Part shown: piece after piece, positions 32,485-44,454 of the stretch
Position numbering within the stretch: position 1 is the first letter of the stretch
How the letters are laid out: each line of letters begins with the position of its first letter
Assembly (NCBI GenBank): GCA_958009055.1
Contig: OY253653.1
Span: 806,001-870,000, forward strand
Origin: Choricystis sp. odSpoLacu1
Lineage: Eukaryota; Chlorophyta; Trebouxiophyceae
Reading direction: 5' to 3'
Length of the DNA: 64,000 bases
Made by a program: the position numbers and the translations under genes
Notes under the pieces: model-generated
What the model was told of the DNA's origin: nothing
What the model saw: the letters and a program-made list of their open reading frames with translations, nothing else
The model's database searches: none

Positions 32485-34264
32485 TCACCTCGCCCCCCCG
32501 CCCGCCCGCCGCCGCCGCCGGGGCGGCACGACCCGGCTCACCACCACGATCGCCGCCATGACTGCCGACGGCAAAAAGTGCACCGCCTTCCACACCGCCA
32601 CCGACGGCCCCCAGTCCAGCAGGATGAAGGCAGAGGACGAGTAGTTGAGGCAGGCCGCGACAAACGCCCACTTGACGGCGACCCAGGGGGGGCACGTGGC
32701 CACCCAGGCGGGCCACGAGTACTTTTCGTACCGGTAGATGGCTTTGGAGGCTTCAAACATGAAGGCGGTGGACGTGAAGAAGAGGGCGTACCCTGGGAGG
32801 GTGCCGTGCCAGAGCCCCGCGATTGCCTGTGTCGCCAGTATGACGCGCAGGCCGCCGCGTGCACCCCGCGTCAACCGCTCGTACACGTAGTGCCTCAAGA
32901 AGCGGCCCGTGCACACGTTCCAGTGTTGGGGCAGGGAGGCGGCGGAGGTGGCGGATTCCACGGCCAGCGCGCGGGCGTTGATGTAACGATTGTAAACGGG
33001 CGGCGGCCCAGGCGCGTACGAAAAGCCCGCAAACACCAGCGAAGCTTCCGCCAGGGCCCAGATGGCGTAGTATTTGAGCCTGTCGGTGACGCCGACCGCC
33101 CAGAGCCAGGCAAACTTGATGGCGAGGGGCGCGGCAAAGAAGGGGGCCCCCGGGGCGAGGGCGGCCGCGCCAAACCGGCGGGACAGTAGGACGTAGCCGG
33201 CGCCGCAGGCGACCGCTTTGGCGGCCCGCTTGCCGCCCGCGGCGGCGGCGGCGGAGGGGGAGGGGAGGGACGTCCACGCGCCGGTGCGGCACGAGTAGGC
33301 AAGATAGTCGTCAACTTCAAAGAATGGGCCGGAGAGCAGGCCGCCGGCTGACAGGCAGTACCCGGCAAAGGCGAGGGGGGAGGGGAGCTCGTGCAAGGCG
33401 TGGGAGGCGGCGTAGGGGGAGAGGGTACGGGAGCGGGTGGCGGGTGTTGTTGTTGCCGCGCCGTTTGCAGGCGCTGCCGGCGCCGCCGCAGCCCCACCAT
33501 CCGTATCACCATCATCATCCTTCTTGGGCGCCGTCACCGCGCCCGACGCCAGGCGGCCGCCGTCCTGGTAGGCCACGGCGGCAGCCACACACTTGAGTGT
33601 CAGCACCATCAAGGCACCCGCATAGTCCACGCCCCCCGTCTTCCAGGCGCCCGACGCGGCAGAAGCAGCTTGAGCGGCCAGCAGGTAGGTCCAGGCGCCG
33701 CACCAGGCCAGGGTGCCGCCGTGGTCGCGCAGGCGTGCCATCGCGGCGTACGTGCCGACCGCGACGGGGGCCAGCCTCAGCATGGAGGCGCCCAAAGGAT
33801 AGGCCAGGAGGAGGGCGCCGACGAGGGTGGCGTAGAGGTGGCGGCCTGGTGGTGGGAGGAGGGGGGAGGGGCGGATCGGTGGAGGAAAGGGTTTTGGGTG
33901 CCGGCGCACGCGGAACATCGCTCGCCCGCCCGCGGCCGCGGCTGCGCCCCCGACTCTGCAGAAGGTCACACCAACCACCACGTGCACGGCGGTGGAGGAG
34001 GGGCGGCGGCGGCCCAGACAAAGCAGGGGAGGCAGCCCCCGTCGACGCCCCGCCACCAATCGCTGTGCGCGCTTGCCTCGCTCTGCCCACCTCCCCAGCC
34101 TCTCCCGCACCTTTCTCACTAGGCACAGCCCGCCACAGCGCGTTCAACGGCACCGCGGCAAACGCGGCCACGATGAAGCGCAGGCGCGACAGGTGCATGC
34201 CTGCCGCCGCGGCGGAGGCCGTCTCCCAGTCGGCCGCGGGCAGGGTGGCGTCCAGCCAGACCAT
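32485..34264 (-). CDS. MBOAT family lysophospholipid acyltransferase
   Basis: Minus-strand exons 34111..34264 and 32485..33845 give 504 residues. The join forms WRAVPSEKGRHLYATLVGA, as in plant LPCAT-type enzymes. The MBOAT core is clear: SLPQHWNVCTGRFLRHYVYE carries the conserved Asn and ATQAIAGLWHGTLPGYALFF the catalytic His. Many membrane helices are present. The middle has a charged loop (PKKDDDGDTDGG). These enzymes re-acylate lysophospholipids in the ER (Lands cycle). The last exon ends in an Arg-rich stretch encoded by CCG repeats. It is head to head with ECD, 122 bp away. Confidence 0.9.
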
Positions 34265-34386
34265 GGTGTGTGTGTAAGTGTGGACGAGAGTGCCAGGACT
34301 AAATGGGGGCGCAGCGACCGCCCCCCCTTAAGAGAGAAACAGGAAAGAGAGTGAGCCACTTATTTTTTGGCCAGCAAAAAAAACAA

Positions 34387-36654
34387 ATGGCTGCCCCCGC
34401 CTTTGCGCCGCCCGCGCCGCCGTGCACGCTGCGGTGGGAGGCGTACCCGCCTCCATGTGACGAGCCTGATGGCGACGCGGTGGCAGCGTTGGCGGCGACG
34501 GTGGGCGTTGTCATTGCGTCGACCGTCGCCGACGCGGGGTTCCTGTGGCACGCCGACCCGGTGACGCCGCGAGCCAGTTCGGTGGTGCCACCGCCCTGGT
34601 GGCCACAGGCAAGGCGCAGGGCGGGGGAGGCGCCGTCCCCGCCCCCTCCACCGTGTGTGTGGGGCGAGACGTCGTTTGGCGACGCGGTGTCGGACGAGTG
34701 GTTTGCAGCAGCGGTGCTGGCCTACGTCACGCGCGTGGTGCCGGGGTGTGTGGTGCGGCTGTGGGACGATGATGGTGAGTTTTGTGGGGGGTGAGTGGGT
34801 GTGGGGGGCAGGACAGCAGAGACGCCCAAAACAAAGAACCCCACCACCACTCAGGCGACTTCCTGCTCATCGAGGCCGCCCCCGCCCTGCCCCGCTGGCT
34901 GCGCCCCGACACCGCCCCCCACCGCGTGTGGCTGGCGGGGGGGCGGGTCCACATCGTGCCGCCAGAGGTGGGGTCCCCTGCTGCACCCCTCACACTCACC
35001 TCCGCCCTGGCCGTGGTGCGCGATCCAGCCGTCTCATCCGACGCAGGTGACCGCGTGCACGCCGCCCTGGCCCACCGGCTGGGGGGGGCGGTCGCGGCCG
35101 CGCGCGCGCGCGGCCGCCGCACGCGGCACGCGCGCTGTTGCCTCGAGCGCTGGCGCGCGCCCTGATTGCCGACCCCGGCCTCGCCGCCGTGCTGGCGGCC
35201 GCGTATGACGACACCGACGGCGACGACCTGGGCCGAGCCGCGCGCGGGGCGGCGGCGTGGGGGGTGGGTGACCTTGTGTCGATCACTGTTCGTCTCCCCC
35301 GCCTGCGCTACGCCTCTCTTGCCTCCCGCCTGCACGCCCCGCCGCGCGGCTGGCCGACGCCACCTGTGGGCGACCCATCCGCCGGCGCCGCTGACCTGGG
35401 GGCCAAGCTGGCGGCGGCGGCGGAGGTGGTGAGCGCGCGCGCGCGCCGACGCCGCGCGCCGACGCAGACGCCACCCCCGCCCTCACCCGCGCCGACGTCG
35501 AGTCGCTGCCCGGGTGGCGCCCCTACCTGGCCGCCCTGCTGGCGCGCGGCGGCCTGGCGGGTGAGACGCCCGGGTCCGCCGCCTGGCAGCGCACGGTGGG
35601 GGCAGCAGCCGATCGATTCGCCGCGTCCGCCGCCGCGCGCGCAGACGCGGACGCCCACCCGGGGGTGCGCCTGCGCAAGGCGGCAGCAGTGGACGTGTCG
35701 GAGGCAGAGTTGGCAGCCGCTGGAGAAACAGAAGAGGGAGACCTGGACTGGTTGAAGCACGGCAGCGCGGTGGCTGACGCTTTTGCCGACGTCGGCGCCC
35801 CCGCCGCGCCCTCCACCCGCCCACGCCGCGCCGGTGCTGGTCCCATGGACGCTGAAGGTGACGACGATGATGACCCCGCCGCAATCGCGGCCCGCGTGCG
35901 CGCGTTTGTGGACAAGGTGTCCAGCTTTGAGGGCGCAACGCCGCCGCCACGGTCCGCGCCTGCGCCCGCGGCACCCGCGCGTCCCGCCGAGTCGGTCGAA
36001 TCCGGCGTCGCCGCCCCCGCCGGCCTCAGCATCGATGACGGTGCCTTTTGGGAGGAGCTGAGTGCGTGCCTGGGCGTGCCCGTGGCCGCGCTGACGGGGG
36101 AGGGGGGGGAAGGAAACGACGCGTCGAGTGACGAAGGGTCATCCTTTTACAGTGGGACCCCATCCGACGCCGACTCGGATGACGACATGGGAGGAGAAGG
36201 TATCGCAGTCCACCCAACCCAGGCCGATCGTGTCGCCGCAGAAGCTGCCCGCCTGCGTGCGGTGGCCGCCGCGACCGGTCGAGCCGCGCGCGGCGCGGCG
36301 CCCGTGCTGGGGGCCGGCGCCCCCGACTCGGACGATGACCTCGACGACGACGATGATGGAGACGGCGCCAAGTTTGCGGCGGCGTATGAGGCGGAGCTGG
36401 GGCGCCAGCTGGCCAGCACGACACTGGGCGCGACGTGGGGAGGCACAGGCGAAGAAACGGGCGCACCTCCCACCACCACCACTGCTCCCGCCCCCTCCCC
36501 CCTGGTCCCCGTCGATGTGGACGTGAACCTGGTGCAGTCGCTGCTGGCGTCGTACGCGGGGGAGGGGGGGCTGGCGGGGCCCGCGTCCACACTGGCTGGC
36601 ATGTTGGGGGTGTCGCTCGACACGCGCCGCGAGAGCGACGAGCGGTCGGTGTGA
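34387..36654 (+). CDS. ECD: Ecdysoneless (ECD/SGT1) family protein, two frame breaks
   Basis: Exons 34387..34774 and 34855..36654 give about 728 residues. The join yields VVRLWDDDGDFLLIEAA followed by LPRWLRPDTAPHRVWLAGGR, the ECD signature. ADRFAASAAARADAD, GDLDWLKHG and the C-terminal VNLVQSLLASYAGEGGLAGP also follow the family. ECD proteins help R2TP/PRP8-related assembly and cell-cycle control. Two one-base breaks interrupt the frame: around the G8 and CG repeats at 35081-35110, and at the CG repeat 35432-35445. The C-terminal third has acidic runs (DDDLDDDDDGDG) typical of ECD. Confidence 0.85.
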
Positions 36655-36752
36655 GTGAACGGCAAGTATTTTTGTTTCGGGGCACAGACGTCGCGCACTT
36701 TTAATCTGAAAAAAACGTTTGTTTTGTTTCTCTACACTTACTCCTCTCTCTT

Positions 36753-37475
36753 CTACACCCCCACCACCACCGGCGACGCCGTCCGCCCCGCCTCCACGTC
36801 AGCCGATTCATCCTCCGCGGCTCGCCTGGCGTACAGCGCCAGCGCCACCGCCCAGCCGCACAGTGTGGCGAGCAGGGAGGGGGTCAACCAGTTGAAAGCG
36901 CCAGCAGACAGGGCGACGCCCGCGACCACGCCCGCCGTGTGGGCGGTGGCAGAGGTGGATGGGATGACGATTTTGATGGCCACAATGACGAGGATAGGCC
37001 ACAGCAGGGCGGGACACTGCACCCCAAACAGGGGGGTCGTCACTTTGGCGTCCCCCTGGTCGGCCGCCAGGGCCGCCATCCACCCAAACAGCACGCCCGA
37101 GTAGCCCACAATGCCGGGCTGGGGAACGTGTGGGGTTGCCTTGCGTCGGGCGGCCAGGGCGGCCGTTGTGATCGCACCCACAATGACAGCTAGAAGGGCA
37201 GAGTGGTGGAGGTAGATGAACGATCCACGCCGCGCCTCCGCATCCGGCCCAAGCGACAGCAGCGCCACCAGGTTGGCGGCCAGGTGGACTGCATCCAAGT
37301 GCACCAGCTGGGCGGTCACGCAGAGCCACACACGCCGCTCGTCGACGACGGACGACGCGGTGAGGCCGACGGTTGCAGCGGTGCCGCCGGCTCGGAGAAC
37401 GGCGGCAAAAACGGCTGTCAGGCAGGCTGTCACGGCCAGGGACGCGGGGCGGGTGGTGATGGCGCGCAGCATCAT
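36753..37475 (-). CDS. Rhomboid family intramembrane serine protease
   Basis: An intronless 240-residue protein from MMLRAITTRP. The helices carry the rhomboid catalytic pieces: HLDAVHLAANLVAL (loop and second helix), GIVGYSGVLFGWMAAL (GxSG serine) and TSATAHTAGVVAGVAL (catalytic His). It has about six membrane helices and no extra domain, closest in layout to small eukaryotic RBD2-type or plastid/mitochondrial rhomboids. The N-terminus is amphipathic and could target an organelle; substrate unknown. The gene runs tail to tail with ECD, 98 bp away. Confidence 0.88.
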   Translation of the reverse strand: MMLRAITTRPASLAVTACLTAVFAAVLRAGGTAATVGLTASSVVDERRVWLCVTAQLVHLDAVHLAANLVALLSLGPDAEARRGSFIYLHHSALLAVIVGAITTAALAARRKATPHVPQPGIVGYSGVLFGWMAALAADQGDAKVTTPLFGVQCPALLWPILVIVAIKIVIPSTSATAHTAGVVAGVALSAGAFNWLTPSLLATLCGWAVALALYARRAAEDESADVEAGRTASPVVVGV

Positions 37476-37736
37476 GTTTTTTTGGTGGGGTGGTTGGCGG
37501 CAGAGATGGACACATCGATCGCGCGCCCGGTGTGTGTGCCTCCTCCCCCGCCGGCCCCGCGCGCCGGCCGCCGCCCGAGGAGACCGAGTGATCGGCGCGT
37601 TTGAAACAGGGTTGCGTGCGTGCGCAGACAGAGTTTGCAATGACAAAAAGAATGCAGAAGAAAGAGTGTCGTTTGTTTTTTGTTTTCCGCCGACCTCCCC
37701 TCCCTCCCCCTCCCAACGCACCACCCCACCCCACCA

Positions 37737-40150
37737 TCACGCGTTCAGCGCGTCGGCCAGCAACCGAGCCACCGCCGTCCCTTCCCCCTCCCCCCCACCG
37801 CCAGCGCCGCCGCCGTCGCTTCCACCCTCGCCCAACACCGCGGTCCCGAGCGCCGCCTTGCGCGCCGCCAGCGCCACGATGCCCGCGTCCACCGTGCCGT
37901 CCGCCACCAGGCGGTACACAGTCACAGTGCGCGTCTGGCCCAGGCGGTGGGCCCTGTCTTCAGCCTGGGCGTCGACCTGGGGGTTGAAGTCTGAATCGTG
38001 CAGCACCACTGTGTCGGCGGCCGTCAGGTTCAACCCCTGGCCGCCGGCCCGCGTGGACAGCAGCATGACGGGGGGGGCGTCGCCCCCTCCGCATTGAACG
38101 CGTCGCAGATGGCGAGGCGGTCGGAGACGGGGGTGGAGCCGTCGAGGCGGCAGAAGGGGAGGGAGAGGTCTGCGAGTAAGAGTTCCAGGATGTCCAGGAC
38201 GGATGTCCACCCAGAAAACAGCAAGACACGAGAGCCGGCCGCGATCAAACCAGGCAGGGTGTCTGCCAGCCAGGCTGCTTTGGCAGAGCCGCGGGCAGCG
38301 CCGGGGGGCAGGAACCACCGCGCAAACCGCCCCCCCCCGTCCACGGCCAGCCGGTGAATGGCCAGGTCGGACAGGGTGGCCACTTCAGCGTCCACCATGG
38401 CCCGGGTGGCGGTGTCGCCGTAGAAGCAGGAGGCGGTGGCAGCAGCTGCAAGTTCAGCCAGCGATTCGTCAGACACGCGCGTGCGCACGAGCAGGGGGTG
38501 CGCCGCCAGCTTGCGCAGCAGGGTGAAGGAGGAGGAGGCGGCGGCAGAGCCCAGGGCGGCCACCAGGCCGTCGGTGGAGGCGTCGGAGGAGGCGGCGGCC
38601 GTCGCGTCGGCGCGCACACGTGCGACGGCAGCAGCATAACACTTCCTCTGCCCCTCCGGCAACGCCAGCCGCACCTCCACCCTCTTCTTGGCGGGCAGCT
38701 GGTCCGCAACTTCAGCCTTCAGGCGGCGCAGGATGAAGGGGGCGAGCGCGCGGCGCGCGCGCGAGACCGCGTCGCCGTCGTCGGCGTCGGCGTCGGTGTC
38801 ACCGAGGAGGCCGCCGCCACGAGCGAACACGTCGGGCAATAGAAAAGAGAGGAGGGACTCGAGTTCGCCCAGATTGTTTTGGAGGGGGGTGCCTGTGAGG
38901 AAGACGCGGAAGGCGGCGCCGTCGGCGACGGCGCGCAGTTTGGCCGCGCGCGCGCGCTTGCGCCGTTTTTAATGGCGTGGGCCTCGTCCAGCACCACTGT
39001 CCCATACGTCCACTTACGCAGCAGGGACCTGTCCGCCTTGGCGTCCCCCCCCGTCCGCTCAAAGGTGGGGTAGGAGGCCAGGATGACGTCAAAGGGGGGG
39101 GGGGGCCCCGGCGCGCAGTCTAATGGCTTTGATGGCCGCGCGGTGGGCCCCCCCAAAACCGGCACACGTGGAGGCGGGGGGCCCAGGTGGCCAGCTCGCG
39201 CGCCCAGTTGTCCACCAGGGAGGAGGGGACGACGATGAGTGCGGGCAGGCCGGTGTTGGTGGGGGCACCGGGTGTGCCGCGCGCGGCACGGAGAGCGAGC
39301 GCGGCGCAACATTGAGCCGTTTTGCCCAGCCCCATGTCGTCCCCCACGATGGCGGCGCCCGACCGCGCGGCATGCAGCAGCAGGAAGTTCACGCCGACCA
39401 CTTGGTAGGGTTTTAGGCGGGTGGAGGGGGCGTGGCCAGCTGCGGCAGCGACTTCATCAGCTGATGCCAGCGCGCCGGGCGGACCTCCTGCGTCCGCGGC
39501 CGCGGTGCCCGCAAACCTGTCCCCCGTCACGGGGGCGCCCAAAGCAGCCCTCAAAGAAGCAGCGATGGACTCGCACGCGTCCAGGGGGTCTGCGCCATCC
39601 GGGGGGGGGGGACGCGTCGGCGCCGTCATCGGAGAGAGTCACCGCGCGGCGGGGGGGCGCTGCGCCCGCCCCGTCTTCATCGTCAGACGACAACACGACC
39701 ACGGTGCCTGGTCCAGGGCGGGCGGTGGGGGCGGGGGCGGCGCCGGCGCCGTCGTCATCGTCGGACAGCACCAGCCGCGCGGCCGCGCGCCGCGGCGGCA
39801 ACGGGGACGCTTCGTCCGCCGACCGGGGGCGCTTGGCGGCGGGTTCAGAGGCGGCGCCCGAGGCGCGGTACCGAAACTGGTCGAAGCCGGGGGCGGCTGT
39901 GTGGGGGGGCGGGGTTTGGGGCAGGACGAAAAAGAAACAGACGTGTGAGCGCATGGGGCTTTGCCTTGTCGTCTCGCGCTCTCTGTCCGCCCCGTCCTTG
40001 CACAAGCACACCCACACATGCAACAACATCATCCCTCTCCACTCGCTCACCCTTGGGCGGCACCGCCTTTGGGGCCGCGTTCTGGTCGCCGCGCGCGCGG
40101 ACCGACGACAGCGGCACCGCGAAGCGGGACAGAGGGCCGTCGCCTGCCAT
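37737..40150 (-). CDS. SNF2 ATPase, Fun30/SMARCAD1-like, five frame breaks
   Basis: Minus-strand exons 40051..40150 and 37737..39896, about 750 residues. The N-terminus is Ser/Asp-rich ([26 protein letters not shown]). The helicase has all motifs: [82 protein letters not shown] and [12 protein letters not shown]. The compact split-free ATPase and motif wording suit the Fun30/SMARCAD1/CHR19 group, which acts in heterochromatin and DNA end resection. The frame changes at 39601-39611 (G11), 39148-39154, 39094-39105 (G12), 38946-38957 (CG repeat) and 38070-38086. All motifs are intact, so I favour consensus errors over a pseudogene. Confidence 0.82.
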
Positions 40151-41641
40151 GTGTGCGGGAAGCAGGCGGGTCTGGAGCAGAGACTGAGTGGGGGACGGGG
40201 AGAGCGTCTCCCCCAAGACCGGCCGCTGCTGTGTTTCTGCGAGCGAAAACTGTGGGCAGACCGTTTTTCTTTCTTGTCAACAGGTGAGTGAGCCCGCATT
40301 TCGTGTTTTTGCCGCGTGACGACACCCGTTATTCCATACAAAAACCTAAGCCGACATACAAAACCCCCACGCAAACACGCGCGGCGGTCGGCGGGGGCGT
40401 GGCGCTGGCAGGGAACGCGGGCGCAGGCGGCTGCCGGGGCCGCCGGCCGCAAGGGGCAGTCCCGGCTCTCTCCTGCGCCTCGCTGCCTGCCGCTACGGTA
40501 CCCCTCCCCCGCCCCGCCGCGTCTTGCTGGGGACGTGTGACGAATAACATAACATGCACCACGATCAGATGGCAGGAGGGCACGCGAGCGCGAAGACAAA
40601 GCTAGCGCAAACACACACACAGGCCGACGGCGGCCGACCAACCCTCTTCTTTCCCACACACAGAACTCGGCCTCCCCCACGCGCCACCGCCACCACGACG
40701 ACCACATACCAGGCAAGAGGCGCAGCACGAAGGGCCACTTCGGCGCCGGCGAGCGGCCGGGCGGTGGATTCACGGCTGGTGTGTGGGAAGGGGCGGGAGC
40801 GGGCAACCACTCCCTTTCCTTCACGCCCACCACCGCCGCCGCCTGCGTCCGCCGCCCTTGAGCGTGCGCCGGGTTGGAAAGTCTCCGGGCGATGCGGCAG
40901 AGAGTGCCAGCCCGTGAGGGCAGGTCCCTCCCCTCGTGCCCGGCCGGGGGGGAAAGGGGGAGGGGGGGATTTCGGTCCCCTCCCCCCCCCCAACCCCTGG
41001 TCTGTCGGCCGGGAGGCAGCTCGCCATGCAGGCACGGGAGGGGGTCGACCGCTTCCGCTGCCCACAGTTATGTTTGGCCAGCGGGGACACAACCCGCCAA
41101 CACGACGGAGCTTACTCTCGTTTCTTTCGCTGACGCCTCTTGCTCTTTTTTTTTTTCCACAGGTCGAAAACGACGGTCGTCCGAAAACAAAAAAGGTGCG
41201 TGGCTTTTGCTTTGTGCCTGCCTCCACACACACATCACACACCAACACACAACAAGGGGGCGCGATGACCGATACAATCACCTTTACAGACCTGAACTGA
41301 CTCGGGCTCTGCCTTGTTTTGGGCGGCCCGTGAGCGAAACCAGTATCATGCACCACTCTGATCCCTTTGTTGTTTTGTGTTTTCCAAAGGCCACGCCCCA
41401 GTCTGTGGCGGGCCACACAGAGGCGTGCAGCTGACGCACGCACACCCTTTCCCTTTTCCCCCTCAGGTTATGTTGACCGGTGGTGTGGCGGTGGCGTGTT
41501 GTAAAACGAAGAAAAACGAGCCTCACCGCACAACTCTCTCCAACCTTTTTCTCCACCCCGCAGGAGAAAAAGGCTCCCCCTCACACTCCCCGCGCGCCGC
41601 ACGTCTCCGTGCACGCAAGCGCCCACCCCCCACTCCCACCC
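40151..41641. other. Long divergent spacer, probable MLK leader with introns
   Basis: A 1.5 kb gap between the SNF2 and MLK starts, long for this window. No credible coding frame was found. On the plus strand it has several strong splice signals: a pyrimidine-rich CAG directly followed by GTGAGT at 40281-40289, a T-rich CCACAG at 41157-41162 followed 33 nt later by a GTGCGT donor, CCCCCTCAG at 41458-41466, and CCCCGCAG ending at 41563. These fit a multi-intron 5' leader of the MLK transcript. G-rich and CA-rich tracts occur around 40600-41000. Confidence 0.4.
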
Positions 41642-44055
41642 ATGGCGCCCAAGGCCGCCCCCCGCACCGCCACGCGCAAAGCGCGCGTGACGCGCGGCGC
41701 GGCCGGCCGCGCGTCCCCCGGCGCCGCCGACGAGACGCCCGGGTCCCAGGGCGCGGCCGACCCGGCCCCGCTCCCCGCCGACGGGGGCGATAACGTGCCA
41801 CCCCCCAAGGACGAGGCCAAAGCACCGTCCGCCGCGGCTGACAACGTGGCCGCGCCCGCGCCCAAGAAGGAGGAGGAGGCGTCCACCGCGCCCCTGCCGG
41901 AGAAGGTGAGGTGGAGGGTGGAGAGGGCGTGTGCGGCCTTGATTGGGGGTGGCGAGGCCGGAGCGCGCGACGGCGCGCGGGCGCTCTTTTTTCGCGTCGC
42001 TCCGATTCACGTCGACGAGCAAGAGCGAGGGCGGCGCGCGCACCAGCGCCTGCGCCCCCCTGCCGCCTCGCGCGCCCGCCACCCCGGTCACGGGCTGGAG
42101 GAGCGCGTTACGCGTCGCTGTGGAGGGGGCCGAGGGAGCGGCATGCGGGGACGGGGGCGCGACGGGGCGTGATTGGGTCGTAGTGGGGTGACGCTCGCCT
42201 CTCGGCGCGCTTTTCGGCAGCGGCAGGCGAACACTTTTTGAGCGTGAGGCGCCGGCACCCACCTCCCCTCCGCACCTCTCCCCACACACAACAGTGCCAA
42301 GTCGGCGGCTCCCCCATTTACCTCGTCACCAAGAAGCTGGGCAAGGGCGGCTTCGGCCAAGTCTTCGTCGGCCAGCGCGCCGTCCCCACCACCGCCAAGG
42401 ATGGCCCCAACGCCAACCAGGTCGCCCTCAAGTTTGAGCACCGCTCGTCCAAGGGCTGTAACTATGGTCCCCCCTACGAGTGGTCGGTGTACGCCAACCT
42501 GGGCGGCATCCACGGCATTCCCCGCGTCCACTTCAAAGGGCGGCAGGGCGACTACTACGTCATGGTCATGGACGTGCTGGGCCCCTCCCTGTGGGACGTG
42601 TGGAACTCGCAGGGGCAGGTCATGTCCCAGGAGATGGTGGCCTGCATCGCGGTGGAGGCGCTGACGATTCTGGAGAAGCTGCACGCGAAAGGATACGTGC
42701 ACGGCGACGTCAAGCCCGAAAACTTCCTCCTCGGCCCCCCCGGCTCCCCCAACGAGAAGCGGCTGTACCTGGTGGACCTGGGGCTGGCCACCCGGTGGAA
42801 GGACAACGTGTGCAACACGCACGTCGAGTACGACCAACGCCCCGACGTGTTTCGCGGCACGGTGCGCTATGCGAGCGTGCACGCCCACCTCGGCCGCACC
42901 GCGTCGCGCCGCGACGACCTCGAGTCCCTGGCCTACACCCTCCTCTTCCTGCTCAAGGGCAGACTGCCGTGGCAGGGGTACCAGGGCGACAACAAGGGCT
43001 TCCTCGTGTGCAAGAAGAAGATGGCGACGTCGGCCGAGCTGCTCTGCCGCTACACGCCGCACGCGTTCCGCCTGTTTGCGGAGGCGGTGATCAACCTCAA
43101 GTTTGACGAGGAGCCCAAGTATGCGGCCTATGCCACCCTGTTTGAGCCGCTGTGTGGCCCTGGGCCGGCCCGCCCCATTCTGACGGACGGCGCCCCCGCG
43201 CGCGTCGGCCAAAAGCGCGGCCGCTCCGACGGCGGCACTGCCACCGCCACCGCGGGCGGCACCGCCGCCGACGACGACGTCGCCGCCGAAGCCGACATCG
43301 TGCCCAAGAAGAAGATCCGCCTGGGCCTGCCCGCCGCCCAGTGGATCACCGTCTACAACGCGCACAGGCCGATGAAGCAGCGCTACCACTACAACGTGGC
43401 CAACACGCGCGTCGAGCAGCACGTGGACAAGGGCAACGATGACGGCCTCTACATCTCGTCCGTCGCCTGCTGCCAAGAGTTGTGGGCGTTGATCATGGAC
43501 GCGGGCACCGGGTTCAACGCCCAGGTGTACGAACTGTCGCCCCAGTTTCTGCCGAAAGAGTGGATCATGGAGAAGTGGGAGGATTGCTTCTACATCACCG
43601 CCATGGCGGGGGCTGCCTCGGGCGCGTCCCTGGTCGTCATGTCCAAGGGCACGCCCTACACCCAACAATCGTACAAGGTGTCCGACTCGTTCCCGTTCAA
43701 GTGGATCAACAAAAAGTGGAAGGAGGGGTTCTACGTGACGTCGATGGCGACGTCCCACACGCGCTGGGCGGTCGTCATGTCCCGCAACGCGGGCTTTGTG
43801 GACCAGTGCGTGGAGCTGGACTTCCAGTACGCGTCGGAGGGCATCCACCGGCGCTGGGACGCGGGGTTCCGCATCACCAGCTGCGCCGCGACGCCCGACC
43901 AGGCCGCGTTTGTGCTGTCCGTGCCGCGCAGACGCCCGGTCGACGAGACGCAGGAGACGCTGCGCACGTCCGCCTTTCCCTCCACCCACGTCAAGGACAA
44001 GTGGGCCAAGAACCTGTACATCGCGGCGGTGGCGTACGGGCGCACGGTGTCGTGA
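41642..44055 (+). CDS. MLK: MUT9-like (MLK/AEL) casein-kinase-1-type Ser/Thr kinase
   Basis: Exons 41642..41905 and 42295..44055 give 674 residues. Basic Ala/Pro-rich N-terminus, then a CK1-class kinase: [83 protein letters not shown] and [13 protein letters not shown]. The C-terminal 240 residues ([18 protein letters not shown] onward) are the repeat-like region found in green-plant MUT9 kinases. Chlamydomonas MUT9 and Arabidopsis MLK1-4 phosphorylate histone H3 Thr3 and clock/light regulators. The gene is unbroken and very well conserved. Its leader may hold further introns. Confidence 0.95.
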
Positions 44056-44454
44056 GGTGTGGTGTCGGGACGAGAGAGAGAGAGAGAGAATGAGAGGGGG
44101 GGAGGCGGGAGCGGGGGGACACTCTCCCCGCCCCTCCCCCCCAAAACACCACCGTGTTTCGCAACTCCCACCAACACATTCAAACCCCTTCATTCCCCCG
44201 TCCACGGAGTGTTTCTTTTTGCAGTCCCCCGGCCTTTTCCGCCTTGTTTTTTTCGTTTTTCGTCTTCTTTTTGTGCCTTGTTCTTTTCCCCTGCTTTCCG
44301 ACATTTTTCCCACACACCCTCCCCCCTTGTTTGGCCTGCCAAAACATGTCCATCCCCCCCTCCTTTTTTGCCAGACGCACACCCACAACCCCATGTCAAC
44401 GACACAAAAATCGCCAGGTCTTTTCACACACACACAAACACAGTCAGAACTCTC
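44056..44454. other. Convergent 3' intergenic region
   Basis: A 399-bp gap between the 3' ends of the MLK kinase and TsaE genes. It has a GAGAGA run just after the MLK stop, then C/T-rich sequence with TTTTT tracts (44214-44330), typical of untranslated regions here. Nothing else was recognised. Confidence 0.5.

Noticed and set aside
40565..41443. A 292-codon minus-strand frame between SNF2 and MLK
   Set aside because: Composition is Gly/Arg/Pro with no domain, and it runs over poly-T and splice-like signals that suit a plus-strand leader.
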